This document shows, one piece after another, positions 9,193-17,771 of a stretch of DNA of 64,000 nucleotides. Numbering within the stretch: the stretch's first letter is position 1; every line of letters begins with the position of its first letter. Position numbers and translations under genes: made by a program. The stretch is from Acinetobacter sedimenti (GTDB taxonomy: Bacteria > Pseudomonadota > Gammaproteobacteria > Pseudomonadales > Moraxellaceae), in NCBI RefSeq assembly GCF_022601685.1, contig NZ_JAKUML010000010.1:1-64000 (forward strand). The letters run 5' to 3'. The notes beneath the pieces were generated by a model that was given only the letters and a program-made list of their open reading frames with translations, had not been told where the DNA came from and did not search any database.

Positions 9193-9222
9193 AAAAAACG
9201 CCATCAAATGATGGCGTTTTTT
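9193..9222. terminator. Terminator of the DAHP synthase gene
   Basis: AAACGCCATCA pairs with TGATGGCGTTT around a very short loop, with A and T runs on both sides. It ends 5 bases before the DAHP synthase stop. Confidence 0.85.
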
Positions 9223-9226
9223 AGGA

Positions 9227-10318
9227 TTAACGATTTGGTAGTACGTCTTTCAATGCGTCGTGCATTTCTAACAAGACTTTTTCAGTGGTTTCCCAATCTA
9301 TACAACCATCAGTCACAGACTGTCCGTAAACGAGGTCATTTAAGTCTTTTGGAATATCCTGACGACCACCTTTCAAGTGGCTTTCAAACATTACACCAAC
9401 GATGGTTTTATTGCCATCGACGATTTGGTTGGTCAAGTTTTGCAATACCAAAGGCTGTAAGTACGGATCTTTGTTTGAATTCGCATGACTTGCGTCGATC
9501 ATGATCTTGTTGCTGACTTTGGCTTTATTCAGCACATCTTCTGCTTGTGCCACCGAGCTTGCGTCATAGTTTGGTTTGCCATTACCGCCACGTAATACTA
9601 CGTGCGCATATGGGTTGCCACTGGTGCGGATGATCGCTACTTGACCATCATTGTTTAGACCTAAGAAACTATGCCCTGACTGTACAGCTTGCATTGCATT
9701 GGTCGCTACGGTTAAACCACCGTCCGTACCATTTTTAAAACCGACTGGTGATGACAAGCCTGATGACATTTCACGATGCGTTTGGCTTTCAGTAGTACGT
9801 GCGCCAATCGCAGACCATGCGATCAAATCTTGTAGATATTGTGGTGAGTTTGGGTCAAGTGCTTCTGTTGCACATGGCAGACCTTTTTCATTAAGTTCAA
9901 GCAAAAGCTGACGACCAATATGTAAGCCCTTTTCAATATCAAAAGAGTCATTCATATCAGGATCGTTGATTAAGCCTTTCCAACCCACTGTAGTACGTGG
10001 CTTTTCAAAATAAACACGCATGATGATATACAGCGTATCTTGGATTTTTTCACGTAGCGCAAGCAAGCGATCTGCATATTCATGTGCAGCTTTTGGATCG
10101 TGAATTGAGCAAGGCCCAATCACCACAAAAAGGCGTTTGTCCTTACCATCTAAAATATCACGCACAGTTTGACGACCATTGACCACGCTATTGCGGGCTT
10201 GATCAGACAACGGCAAATCTTTTTTTAATTGAGCTGGCGTAATCAAAGCTTGTACGCTGGCAATGTTCAAATCGTTAACAACAGTATTCGCCACTTCTTG
10301 GGCGGTTAAATCACTCAT
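9227..10318 (-). CDS. 3-deoxy-7-phosphoheptulonate (DAHP) synthase, class I
   Basis: First enzyme of the shikimate pathway: condenses phosphoenolpyruvate and erythrose 4-phosphate. The 363-residue protein has the class I AroF/AroG/AroH pattern: GPCSIHDPKAAHEYA near residue 69, the substrate segment YFEKPRTTVGWKGLINDP near 104, and a metal-site region DASHANSNKD near 273. Which aromatic amino acid inhibits it cannot be read safely from the sequence, so no isozyme symbol is given. GGAAG precedes the ATG. It is a single gene with a strong terminator and no other aro gene nearby. Confidence 0.93.
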   Translation of the reverse strand: MSDLTAQEVANTVVNDLNIASVQALITPAQLKKDLPLSDQARNSVVNGRQTVRDILDGKDKRLFVVIGPCSIHDPKAAHEYADRLLALREKIQDTLYIIMRVYFEKPRTTVGWKGLINDPDMNDSFDIEKGLHIGRQLLLELNEKGLPCATEALDPNSPQYLQDLIAWSAIGARTTESQTHREMSSGLSSPVGFKNGTDGGLTVATNAMQAVQSGHSFLGLNNDGQVAIIRTSGNPYAHVVLRGGNGKPNYDASSVAQAEDVLNKAKVSNKIMIDASHANSNKDPYLQPLVLQNLTNQIVDGNKTIVGVMFESHLKGGRQDIPKDLNDLVYGQSVTDGCIDWETTEKVLLEMHDALKDVLPNR

Positions 10319-10389
10319 TAGTCTTCCAAACTTTTTTCAATATAACAACTTGGCTCGAATATAGCATGTTTCCATAGCTTGATCATTAC

Positions 10390-10427
10390 AAAAGCACATG
10401 AAAAACTTAATTTTCATGTGCTTTTTT
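10390..10427. terminator. Strong hairpin between TauE/SafE gene and DAHP synthase gene
   Basis: AAAGCACATGAAAA pairs with TTTTCATGTGCTTT around a 6-nt loop. It lies past the stop of the minus-strand permease gene and ahead of the DAHP synthase start. Confidence 0.75.
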
Positions 10428-10494
10428 CAATCAAATTAAACAGCTTTCCCAATCACTAATTTTTCACATAAAAAGAAATGCTAAATATTTCACT

Positions 10495-11379
10495 TTAAAC
10501 GATCTTTTGAGATTGCGCTTGCAAGATCACCACTTGCGCTGTTTCGGCTTTGACTGGTTTTACTTTGATTGGATTGACAATAAAGTTCACACCTAAAGCA
10601 AACAATGTAATCCCCAAAATTCGACGGATCAAACGCTCAGGCATTTTTGAGCTGAGTAATGTACCCACCACGATTGCAGGAATCGAACCGACCAATAACC
10701 ACATCAATAGATGAAAATCGACATTACCCGAATTCATATGCCCAAGCCCTGCCACTAATGTCAGTAGCACCGCATGAACCACGTCCGACCCAATAATCCG
10801 AATCATTGGCATATTCGGGAACATGATAATCAACGCCATAATGCCAAATGCCCCCGCACCGACTGATGATAAGGTCACAAACACACCTAAAATCACACCC
10901 ATGATGATGATATAAACACGCTTATTCTTAGTAATAGCATTCGGGTCAATCACCGTTTCACTTGGATTGGGATTGCGATATTTGCTAAAGAATCGCTCAA
11001 TCTGCGGACGGAAAATAATCGAAATACCCGTAATGGTCAGCATAAAACCCAAGAACATGGTTAAGAGCATTTTATAATGCGTCGATTGACTCAAATAATG
11101 CTCAAGCACCCAAGTCGTTGCAAAAGATGCAGGAATACTACCCAGTGAAAGAAAAATCACTAATGGCCAAATGATATTGAGCTTTTTCGCATGCACTAAA
11201 GAACCACAAAATTTGGAAATTGAGGCATACAATAAATCTGTACCAATGGCGATATGTGGCTCGATCTTAAACAAACCAATCAGAATCGGTGTCATCAGTG
11301 AACCACCACCAACACCTGTCACACCGACACAAAAGCCAACAACCACACCTGCCAAGATAAAATGAATGACATCGAGCAT
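10495..11379 (-). CDS. TauE/SafE-family membrane permease
   Basis: A 294-residue inner-membrane protein of the TauE/SafE (DUF81) family, whose members export sulfite or sulfonates or move other anions. It has the typical opening glycine-rich helix GVVVGFCVGVTGVGGGSLM and a second half-repeat GVILGVFVTLSSVGAGAFG near residue 163. About eight hydrophobic segments are visible. A charged loop (residues about 130-150) joins the halves. The substrate cannot be predicted. GGAAA precedes the ATG. No sulfur-metabolism neighbour is present. Confidence 0.88.
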   Translation of the reverse strand: MLDVIHFILAGVVVGFCVGVTGVGGGSLMTPILIGLFKIEPHIAIGTDLLYASISKFCGSLVHAKKLNIIWPLVIFLSLGSIPASFATTWVLEHYLSQSTHYKMLLTMFLGFMLTITGISIIFRPQIERFFSKYRNPNPSETVIDPNAITKNKRVYIIIMGVILGVFVTLSSVGAGAFGIMALIIMFPNMPMIRIIGSDVVHAVLLTLVAGLGHMNSGNVDFHLLMWLLVGSIPAIVVGTLLSSKMPERLIRRILGITLFALGVNFIVNPIKVKPVKAETAQVVILQAQSQKIV

Positions 11380-11581
11380 GTATTTTCCAAAATATTCAAA
11401 ACTGTGCGCATCTTATAACTTTTAGTGCTAAGACGTTGTAATCAAAAGTGCATAGCTTATGAAAATTTATGATAAAGCCATGCATTCGATAGCGAATTAT
11501 TCACTCTTGATTTGCAATATTATTCTCAGACTCAAAATGCTAAAATGCCTAAATTCAATTATTTAACCTAGCGAGATCAGC

Positions 11582-12796
11582 GTGTCAGATTCCAAACCAT
11601 CGAAACCTTTAAGAATCGGTATCGTCGTCGGTGAAGTGTCTGGAGATACGTTAGGCGCAGCGTTAATCCGCAGTTTTAAAGCACAAGGCATCGACGCAGA
11701 GTTTGAAGGCATTGGCGGACCGCAGATGATCGCCGAAGGCTTCAATGGCCTCTATCCAATGGATACGCTGTCGGTGATGGGTTTGGTTGAAGTGTTAAAG
11801 CACCTGAAAGAACTGTTTGCGGTACGAGATGGATTACTTGCACATTGGCAATCGCAACCGATTGATTTATTTATTGGTATAGATGCGCCTGATTTTAATT
11901 TACGGGTTGCCAAATCCATCAAAGACTTAAAACTGCCAACCAAAACTGTGCATTATGTCAGTCCGTCGGTGTGGGCGTGGCGTCAGAAACGTGTCTTTAA
12001 TATTAAATATGCTTGTGATTTGGTGCTGTGTTTATTTCCCTTCGAAGTGGATTTTTATCAAAAATATGACGTGCCTGCGGTGTTTGTCGGGCATCCATTG
12101 GCGAAGTCGTTACCACTTGAAACCGATACCTTAGCCGCCAAACAACAGCTCAATCTCGATCCTGAACAGCGTTATATTGCGCTCTTGCCTGGAAGTCGCT
12201 CAGGGGAAATTGAACGCTTACTGCCTGTGATGCTTGATAGCGTGGCGTTGATGCAACAGAACAATGACGGTACTAGAAATTCAACCACAGACTTTCATTA
12301 TTTAATCCCTGCGATCAATGCCAATCGTGCCAAACAGATTCATGAACTTTTGGCGACTCAAGAAAAATCCATTCAAGACCATATCACGGTAATTGATAAT
12401 CAAAGTAGAGAGTCTAATATCGGGCGGCTGGTGATGTCAGCGAGTGATGCGATCGTGTTGGCATCGGGGACGGCGACTTTAGAGGCGTTGCTACTGCATA
12501 AGCCGATGGTGGTGGTGTATAAGTTGCATTGGCTGACGTATTTTATTGCGTCGATGATGGTCAAAATTCCGCACTATTCCCTGCCGAATATCATTGCCAA
12601 AAAAGCATTGGTCAAAGAGTTGATTCAGTCGGATGCGACTGCGCAGAATATTTATCAGGAGTTACAGCAGTTGTTAATGACTAGTAAAGGCGATGATCAA
12701 ATAGAAGCGTTGATAGGTTTGCATCGTCTGCTGACTTCGGATGATTCGATCCAAGATCCTGCAAAGGCAATTATTGAGGAGTTTGGATTAGGTTGA
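11582..12796 (+). CDS. lpxB: Lipid-A-disaccharide synthase
   Basis: Peripheral membrane glycosyltransferase (GT19) that joins UDP-2,3-diacylglucosamine and lipid X to make the lipid A disaccharide. The 404-residue protein shows GIVVGEVSGDTLGA near residue 13, the conserved segments IGIDAPDFNLR and HYVSPSVWAWRQKR, LLPGSRSGEIERLLPV in the middle, and ASGTATLEALLLHKPMVVVYK near the C-terminus. The start is GTG at 11582, after GCGAGATCAGC. No lpxA, fabZ or rnhB is beside it, so the gene has left the usual lpx cluster. The next gene on the right is a relic. Confidence 0.95.
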   Translation: MSDSKPSKPLRIGIVVGEVSGDTLGAALIRSFKAQGIDAEFEGIGGPQMIAEGFNGLYPMDTLSVMGLVEVLKHLKELFAVRDGLLAHWQSQPIDLFIGIDAPDFNLRVAKSIKDLKLPTKTVHYVSPSVWAWRQKRVFNIKYACDLVLCLFPFEVDFYQKYDVPAVFVGHPLAKSLPLETDTLAAKQQLNLDPEQRYIALLPGSRSGEIERLLPVMLDSVALMQQNNDGTRNSTTDFHYLIPAINANRAKQIHELLATQEKSIQDHITVIDNQSRESNIGRLVMSASDAIVLASGTATLEALLLHKPMVVVYKLHWLTYFIASMMVKIPHYSLPNIIAKKALVKELIQSDATAQNIYQELQQLLMTSKGDDQIEALIGLHRLLTSDDSIQDPAKAIIEEFGLG

Positions 12797-12962
12797 ATTA
12801 ATGCTAAAAATTATAGGTTGTAAAATCAATATTACTTTGATCTTGATAAATAACTGTGCTAAAAATTCTTTGATGAGTGTTACTAACTCGACAATTACTC
12901 AGTATATAGTAGATTCTTCGAACAAGATTTTTAAACATCAATACACGACTAGATTATAAAAC

Positions 12963-13423
12963 ATGCTTGAATTCGCCAACTTTCTCGTAAAGCGAAACGA
13001 AAAAATTAAATATTATAACCTTCTCAAAGATTTTCTTTCTGATGGAAAGTTAGATGAAAATGAAAAGCTAGAGTTAGAAAAGCCAGCCTCCGAATGTAAT
13101 CTTACGGAAAGTGAACTTCTGGATGCACACAAAAAGGCGGCATCTATTGCTTTTAAAAACATCACTAGCGATGGAAAAATAACAGTTGAGGAAAAAGAAT
13201 CTCTCGAAGAACTGATAAATTACTTTAAAGTGAGTCCAAAAGATTTCAATTTTGATCAAAATGTATTTAATAAGTTCTACACTTTAGGGCTAATAGATAA
13301 AGGCTTGGACTTCTCCCAGAAATTAAAAATCATGATATTGATATCATATTAAAAAAGGCGAAGTCTTGCACTGGGGATGTAACAGTGCTTTAAAAAATTC
13401 CAAAAAGTAACTCATCGTACAAA
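12963..13423 (+). pseudogene. Relic of a TerB-like gene, frameshifted and cut by an IS
   Basis: The open frame gives 129 residues, mostly helical and charged, with FLSDGKLDENEKLELE and NITSDGKITVEEKESLEEL resembling the two acidic helix pairs of TerB-like proteins. It then stops at 13352. The coding signal continues in another frame as PEIKNHDIDIILKKGEVLHW, and after a second shift near 13400 as VTHRTN, directly against the IS at 13424. One missing base in the CCC run near 13316 and one in the A-run near 13403 would restore a single frame. The KKGE-x-LHW continuation resembles the segment that follows TerB domains in other proteins. Function is unknown. Confidence 0.6.
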
Positions 13424-13454
13424 TGATGTGAGTCGAAAAAAACGGACACTTTAA
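13424..13454 (+). repeat. Left inverted repeat of the IS3-family element
   Basis: It begins TGATGTGAGTC and ends with CGGACACTTT plus two bases. The same outer 11 bases, and CG-x-ACACTTT further in, recur inverted at 14668-14698. Confidence 0.85.
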
Positions 13455-13490
13455 CTTGGTAAACTATAATGTACTCATCAGGAGTTTACC

Positions 13491-13790
13491 ATGAGCAAAA
13501 CACGTAAAACGTAAACTGATCAATTCAAAGCAGAAGCGATCAAACAGATAGAACAAAATCAAGGCAATATCAGTGCTACCGCCCGAGCTCTAGGCATATC
13601 GATGCAGACACTTTCAAATTGGTACAATAAATCTAAAGCAGGCAAACTAAAAGGTACAGAAAGCTATGATGCAAAGCATGTCGCTCTGATTGAAGAAAAC
13701 AATAAACTCAAGCAACAACTTAAAATTGCCGAAATGAAGCGAGAATTGCTAAAAAAAGCGGCAGCGTACTTTGCCAAAGAAAATCAGTGA
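13491..13790 (+). pseudogene. IS3-family orfA (DNA-binding part of transposase) with an early stop
   Basis: From the ATG at 13491, behind a CAGGAG site, the frame reads MSKTRKT and then TAA at 13512-13514. It continues unbroken as TDQFKAEAIKQIEQ..., the helix-turn-helix region (ATARALGISMQTLSNWYNK), then a leucine-zipper-like coiled coil, ending with TGA at 13788. The stop sits where related proteins have tyrosine (TAC or TAT to TAA is one substitution). Restart at the ATG at 13602 would lose the HTH start. The run CTAAAAAAAG at 13749-13758 is a likely -1 slippery site, and the -1 frame stays open into orfB. Confidence 0.8.
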
Positions 13791-14656
13791 GGTACGCATT
13801 CATGAAACAATATTATAATGACTCCCCAATTCGCTTGATAGCACGCCTGCTCAAAGTCTCTGTCTCGGGTTTATATGATTGGCTACGTCAAGATATAAGC
13901 CCAAGAACTATTAGGCGAAATCAACAGATGATATGGGTTCAAATTGCCCATCAAGAGATGAAAGAAAGCTATGGCACAATTCGTCTAAGCAACTATTTAC
14001 AATCACAAGGCATAAACATTAGCCAATATGCTGTGCGTAGAATCAAACAGGTTCATCAACTGTACTGTAAACGCCACAAGCGGTATAAGCAAACAACGAA
14101 TAGCAATCACAAGAAACCTGTATACGATAATCTATTGCAACAGGATTTTAAAATGTCTCATCCAAATCAAGCATGGACAACCGACATTACATACATATGG
14201 ACAGCCGAAGGCTGGTTATACTTAGCAGCTTTTAAGGACTTATACACCAAGCAAATCCTCGGCTATAGCCTTAATGAGCGTATGATAGCAAAGCTGGTGT
14301 GTGATGCATTATCGATGGCTATACACAATCAAAAACCGCCTAAAGGGTTAATTGTCCATTCAGACAGGGGCGGTCAATACTGTAGTCACGATTATCGAAA
14401 TATGTTGGAAAAGCATGAATTTCAAGGCTCAATGAGCAAAAAGGGTGACTGCTTCGATAATACTCCAATTGAGAGTTTCTGGGGAATACTCAAAAATGAG
14501 TTAGTTCATCATCACAACTATCAGACTAGACAACAAGCTAAAGAGGATATTATCAAATATATTGAATTATTCTATAATCAACGACGGATTCAAAAGGGGT
14601 TAGATTTTAAAACACCAAACCAAATGGCAGAAGACTTTTATAGCTTCGCTGCCTAG
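13787..14656 (+). CDS. IS3-family orfB transposase (DDE integrase domain)
   Basis: Catalytic part of the transposase, 289 residues if started at the GTG at 13787. It is normally made as an OrfAB fusion by -1 frameshifting at the A-run near 13750. The first domain is the HTH_21-like region (HQEMKESYGTIRLSNYL). The rve core carries the DDE triad: TTDITYI (first Asp), HSDRGGQY (second Asp) and DNTPIESFWG (Glu), with the C-terminal YNQRRIQKGLDFKTPNQ. The frame is intact. Because orfA carries an in-frame stop, a full-length fusion protein is not expected unless translation restarts. Confidence 0.9.
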   Translation: MRYAFMKQYYNDSPIRLIARLLKVSVSGLYDWLRQDISPRTIRRNQQMIWVQIAHQEMKESYGTIRLSNYLQSQGINISQYAVRRIKQVHQLYCKRHKRYKQTTNSNHKKPVYDNLLQQDFKMSHPNQAWTTDITYIWTAEGWLYLAAFKDLYTKQILGYSLNERMIAKLVCDALSMAIHNQKPPKGLIVHSDRGGQYCSHDYRNMLEKHEFQGSMSKKGDCFDNTPIESFWGILKNELVHHHNYQTRQQAKEDIIKYIELFYNQRRIQKGLDFKTPNQMAEDFYSFAA

Positions 14657-14667
14657 AATCTCCCAAG

Positions 14668-14698
14668 TGAAAGTGTACGGGAAAATAGACTCACATCA
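14668..14698 (-). repeat. Right inverted repeat of the IS3-family element
   Basis: Read on the minus strand it starts TGATGTGAGTC like the left end. The terminal CA lies at 14697-14698, with AAA immediately outside. Confidence 0.85.
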
Positions 14699-14831
14699 AA
14701 ACGAAAAGTGTTGAAAAAATTGGAACACCAATCGCTGCAGGGAAATTAAGAATTTTTTTATTAAATAATGTGGTCGAAATAGACAGCAAAAATACTATCG
14801 TCAATACTTGTAATAATAAATAACTACCCAT
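14699..14831 (-). pseudogene. 5' stub of a cation/proton antiporter gene, cut by the IS
   Basis: On the minus strand an ATG at 14831, with AAGG about nine bases upstream, opens a frame of 44 codons that runs into the IS end. The peptide starts MGSYLLLQVLTIVFLLS and continues with TTLFNKKILNFPAAIG. A first membrane helix followed by LNKK...FP-x-x-IG is typical of the N-terminus of CPA1-type (NhaP-like) sodium/proton antiporters. The remaining several hundred residues are not on the other side of the IS, so the gene is dead. The identification rests on a short peptide. Confidence 0.55.
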
Positions 14832-14944
14832 GTAGATCGACCTTAAATCAAATCACGCAAAACGGAATGAACTAGTATACACAAGGCGCATTTATTCTAT
14901 GGCAGAATTTAATACGTTCTATGCTTAAATCTAAGATTTGAAAT

Positions 14945-16228
14945 TTAAAACCAAGACTTCTTGCCTTGCCGAAGCTCATCAGCGCATTGTAATGTCGTTT
15001 GCGTCAACCACCATAGACGATAGTCCCCTGTGATGCTTCCCGATTTAAAATTATGAATATAGGCAAAAGAGAGCTCACGAGTTGGATCACACCATGCACC
15101 CGAACCGTTGTAGCCAATATGACCAAATGCTGTCGGCACACGCTTACCCAGTGTAAATACACGATGATAACCCAGTCGCCAATGCATCGGGATCGGCATC
15201 ACTCGATCTCGTGCATGCGTTTGAATGCTACTGAGTTGTTCAAAGACTTCAGGCTTAATGATCACTTGATCTTGCCAAACGCCTTTATTGGCAAGCATGG
15301 CATAAATTTTGGCCAAACTATTGGCACTAAATACGCCATTTGCCGAAGGAATCACCGCTTGTAGACCTGCATCACTAAAGAAATCAAACTTACCCATACT
15401 ACGAGGTACAAGCGCATCTTCCGCATCATAAGGGTTAATGCCACTTAAGCTAATCACTCGCTCAGTAAAGCTAAGCGGTCGTCGCCCTTCACTATTTAAC
15501 GGTTTAGGCGGTTTTTTTACATTTGTCGCATTGGGCTGTACCGTTTGAATCTTTTTGAATGGTCGAGCAACTCGAGATAATTCTGAATCAGGCACGCCAA
15601 AATACGCTGCATCCAATTGTAATGGTTCAACCAAATATTGTTGCATCACTTCTGCTAAAGGCTTTTGCATAACCTTTTCAATGACACCACCAATCAACCA
15701 ACCAAAACTCATCGCTTGATATGCCGTCGCTGTACCGGGTGCAAAGCGTGGTGTCGCCTTTTCAAAGGCACTAAGCATTGCTTGCCAATCCAACATCACT
15801 TGTGCATTGTCGATGGTATGTCTGATGTCAAACAAACCACTTTGATGGCTAAGTACATGACGAAGCGTAATATTCTCTTTACCATTTTGAGCAAATGTAG
15901 GCCAATATTGTGTAATTGGTGTGTCATATTCCAAGAAGCCTTCGCTGACCAAAATATGCGTTAATGTCGCCAATACCGCTTTACCTGTAGAGTAGCTCAG
16001 CGCCATATGCTGTGCATCCCACAACTCATCAGGATTCGCCTCACCTGTATATAACTCTGCAACAGCCTGACCTTGATAATAAACACTAATCGCCGCACCA
16101 CCGTGCATTGTTTCAGGTTGAATTTGACTGAGTACATTGGCCAAAGGCTGAAATTGATCAATACATTGTCCACGATAATTATCTTTATTGCCTTGTGTGA
16201 TTTTCTTGAGAATTTTTAAGCTTGACAT
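14945..16228 (-). CDS. Beta-lactamase-family serine hydrolase (EstB/class C-like)
   Basis: A 427-residue protein of the serine beta-lactamase / penicillin-binding-protein-like superfamily, probably an esterase or peptidase rather than a resistance enzyme. The SxxK nucleophile motif is STGK at residues 80-83. Further conserved pieces are LRHVLSHQSGLFD, the YQAMSFGWLIGGV segment after the active-site tyrosine, and FGHIGYNGSGAWCDP near the C-terminus in place of the KTG triad. No signal peptide is seen, so it is likely cytoplasmic. It is divergent from arsC. Confidence 0.88.
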   Translation of the reverse strand: MSSLKILKKITQGNKDNYRGQCIDQFQPLANVLSQIQPETMHGGAAISVYYQGQAVAELYTGEANPDELWDAQHMALSYSTGKAVLATLTHILVSEGFLEYDTPITQYWPTFAQNGKENITLRHVLSHQSGLFDIRHTIDNAQVMLDWQAMLSAFEKATPRFAPGTATAYQAMSFGWLIGGVIEKVMQKPLAEVMQQYLVEPLQLDAAYFGVPDSELSRVARPFKKIQTVQPNATNVKKPPKPLNSEGRRPLSFTERVISLSGINPYDAEDALVPRSMGKFDFFSDAGLQAVIPSANGVFSANSLAKIYAMLANKGVWQDQVIIKPEVFEQLSSIQTHARDRVMPIPMHWRLGYHRVFTLGKRVPTAFGHIGYNGSGAWCDPTRELSFAYIHNFKSGSITGDYRLWWLTQTTLQCADELRQGKKSWF

Positions 16229-16407
16229 CTTTCTTCCAAAAACAAGGTTATTGGGTTTATATTCTAAGTGTCATGAAACGCAATGCAATTGCAAAATATG
16301 TTTTTTCTGCCTGACATATTTCTTTGAGCGAAAGCCTTGATCCTGAAATTTTCAAGATAAAAATCAATCAAAATAAAAATCTAAAATGTAAGAAATCTGT
16401 CATCCAA

Positions 16408-16429
16408 TATATATGCTTTTCCATATATA
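16408..16429. promoter_or_regulatory. Perfect dyad upstream of arsC, candidate ArsR-type operator
   Basis: TATATATG (16408-16415) and CATATATA (16422-16429) are exact inverted repeats separated by CTTTTC. The dyad centre is about 40 bases upstream of the arsC ATG, where it would overlap a promoter. ArsR/SmtB-family repressors bind AT-rich dyads of this size. No arsR gene lies in the window, so a regulator would have to act from elsewhere. Confidence 0.5.
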
Positions 16430-16458
16430 CTACACACAACATTGAACAGGTGATCACC

Positions 16459-16899
16459 ATGAATCCACAAAACAACATGACAATCTATCACAACCCTGCC
16501 TGTGGCACTTCACGAAATACGTTGGCATTGATTCGTAATACTGGTGTTGAGCCAAACATTATTGAATATCTCGTTCATCCACCTACACGTGATCAATTGG
16601 TCAATATGATCCTTGATGCAGGTCTCAATGTTCGTGATGCTATTCGTCAAAATGTTGATCCATATCGAGAATTACAACTTGAACAAGACCACTGGACAGA
16701 TGATCAATTGTTAGATTTTATGTTGGCGCATCCTATTTTGATCAATCGCCCATTTGTGATCACCTCAAAAGGCACACGCCTATGTCGTCCGTCAGAAGTT
16801 GTGCTGGATATCTTACCGCTTCCACAGCTTGGTGCATTTCAAAAAGAAGATGGCGAACAAATCATTGATACACAAGGACAACGCATCTCGTCGAAATAG
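16459..16899 (+). CDS. arsC: Arsenate reductase, glutaredoxin-dependent type
   Basis: Cytoplasmic enzyme that reduces arsenate to arsenite with glutathione and glutaredoxin. The 146-residue protein has the active-site segment HNPACGTSRNTLALIR (catalytic Cys15) and the arginine triad region, with VITSKGTRLCRPSE near residue 97. The frame is open 45 codons further upstream, but the ATG at 16459 has AACAGGTG about eight bases before it and starts the conserved domain, so I use it. It is followed on the same strand by arsH, 84 bases away, and preceded by a perfect dyad at 16408-16429. No arsR, arsB or acr3 is adjacent. Confidence 0.92.
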   Translation: MNPQNNMTIYHNPACGTSRNTLALIRNTGVEPNIIEYLVHPPTRDQLVNMILDAGLNVRDAIRQNVDPYRELQLEQDHWTDDQLLDFMLAHPILINRPFVITSKGTRLCRPSEVVLDILPLPQLGAFQKEDGEQIIDTQGQRISSK

Positions 16900-16983
16900 A
16901 ACAAGTCATTGAGGCTAGGTGTTTAACACGACAGCAAACACATTGAATAAATCGTTTATATAAAAAAACCCAATTGAGACTTT

Positions 16984-17703
16984 ATGAATATTTCTGACCC
17001 AAGTTTACCCAACCTAAATATTGAACAACTGCAAAAGCCGAGTTTTAATGAGATTCAAGCGGTTAAGCGAGATCATCCGCCACGAATTTTATTGCTATAC
17101 GGCTCAAATCGTGAACGCTCATACAGTCGTCTTGCTGTATTAGAAGCAGGTCGAATCTTGCAGTATCTCGGCGCTGAGGTCAAAATCTTTCATCCCAAAG
17201 GATTACCTTTGCCCGAAGATGCTGAAACTGATCATCCCAAAGTCACAGAACTTCATGAATTACTCCGTTGGTCGGAAGGCAGTGTTTGGTGTTCACCTGA
17301 ACGCCACGGTGCGATGAGTTCGATTTTAAAATCACAAATAGATTGGATTCCACTTGCCAATGGCGCAATTCGTGCAACACAAGGTAAGACACTAGCATTA
17401 ATGCAAGTTAGCGGCGGCTCACAGTCTTTTAATAGCGTCAATCAAATGCGAATATTGGGACGTTGGATGCGCATGATCACCATTCCAAACCAATCATCTA
17501 TTCCCAAAGCTTTTTTAGAGTTTGATGAAGATGGACGCATGAAGCCGTCTGCTTATTACAATCGCATCGTCGATGTCATGGAGGAATTGTTTAAATTTAC
17601 CCTGCTCACTCGTGGACAAAGCGACTATTTTACCGACCGCTACTCCGAACGTTGTGAATCAGCAGAAGAACTCTCTAAACGTGTCAATCAACGAAGTCTT
17701 TAA
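16984..17703 (+). CDS. arsH: ArsH, NADPH-dependent FMN reductase / organoarsenical oxidase
   Basis: A 239-residue flavodoxin-like FMN enzyme. Characterised ArsH proteins oxidise trivalent methylated arsenicals with NADPH. The flavin phosphate loop [12 protein letters not shown] lies near residue 39, followed by [21 protein letters not shown] near 103 and [20 protein letters not shown], all hallmarks of ArsH. The start is the ATG at 16984. It forms a likely two-gene unit with arsC. Without an efflux pump gene alongside, arsenite export must be encoded elsewhere. Confidence 0.92.
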   Translation: MNISDPSLPNLNIEQLQKPSFNEIQAVKRDHPPRILLLYGSNRERSYSRLAVLEAGRILQYLGAEVKIFHPKGLPLPEDAETDHPKVTELHELLRWSEGSVWCSPERHGAMSSILKSQIDWIPLANGAIRATQGKTLALMQVSGGSQSFNSVNQMRILGRWMRMITIPNQSSIPKAFLEFDEDGRMKPSAYYNRIVDVMEELFKFTLLTRGQSDYFTDRYSERCESAEELSKRVNQRSL

Positions 17704-17711
17704 GCCAGATT

Positions 17712-17746
17712 AAAAAAGCATAAGCTCAGAGTGAACTTATGCTTTG
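17712..17746. terminator. Terminator between arsH and the MaoC gene
   Basis: AAAGCATAAG (17715-17724) pairs with CTTATGCTTT (17736-17745). A-rich on the left and placed between convergent genes, so it may work both ways. Confidence 0.65.
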
Positions 17747-17771
17747 AATGAATTGCTCGAAAACTGTCTGC

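Larger units (their letters stand above)
13424..14698 (+). mobile_element. IS3-family insertion sequence, 1275 bp, complete ends
   Basis: The element is bounded by imperfect 31-bp inverted repeats that both start TGATGTGAGTC (22 of 31 positions match). It holds orfA and orfB in the -1 frame arrangement of IS3 elements. AAA flanks it on both sides (13421-13423 and 14699-14701), compatible with a 3-bp target duplication, though the region is A-rich. The sequences outside the two ends belong to different genes in opposite orientation. The name of the element was not recognised. Confidence 0.9.

Noticed and set aside
13424-14698. AAA flanks as proof of a simple IS insertion
   Set aside because: The two outer sides belong to different genes in opposite orientation, so the match may be chance in an A-rich region.
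16324-16458. Longer arsC reading frame
   Set aside because: The extra 45 codons contain the dyad, are low in complexity and lack a start signal. The ATG at 16459 has a ribosome binding site.
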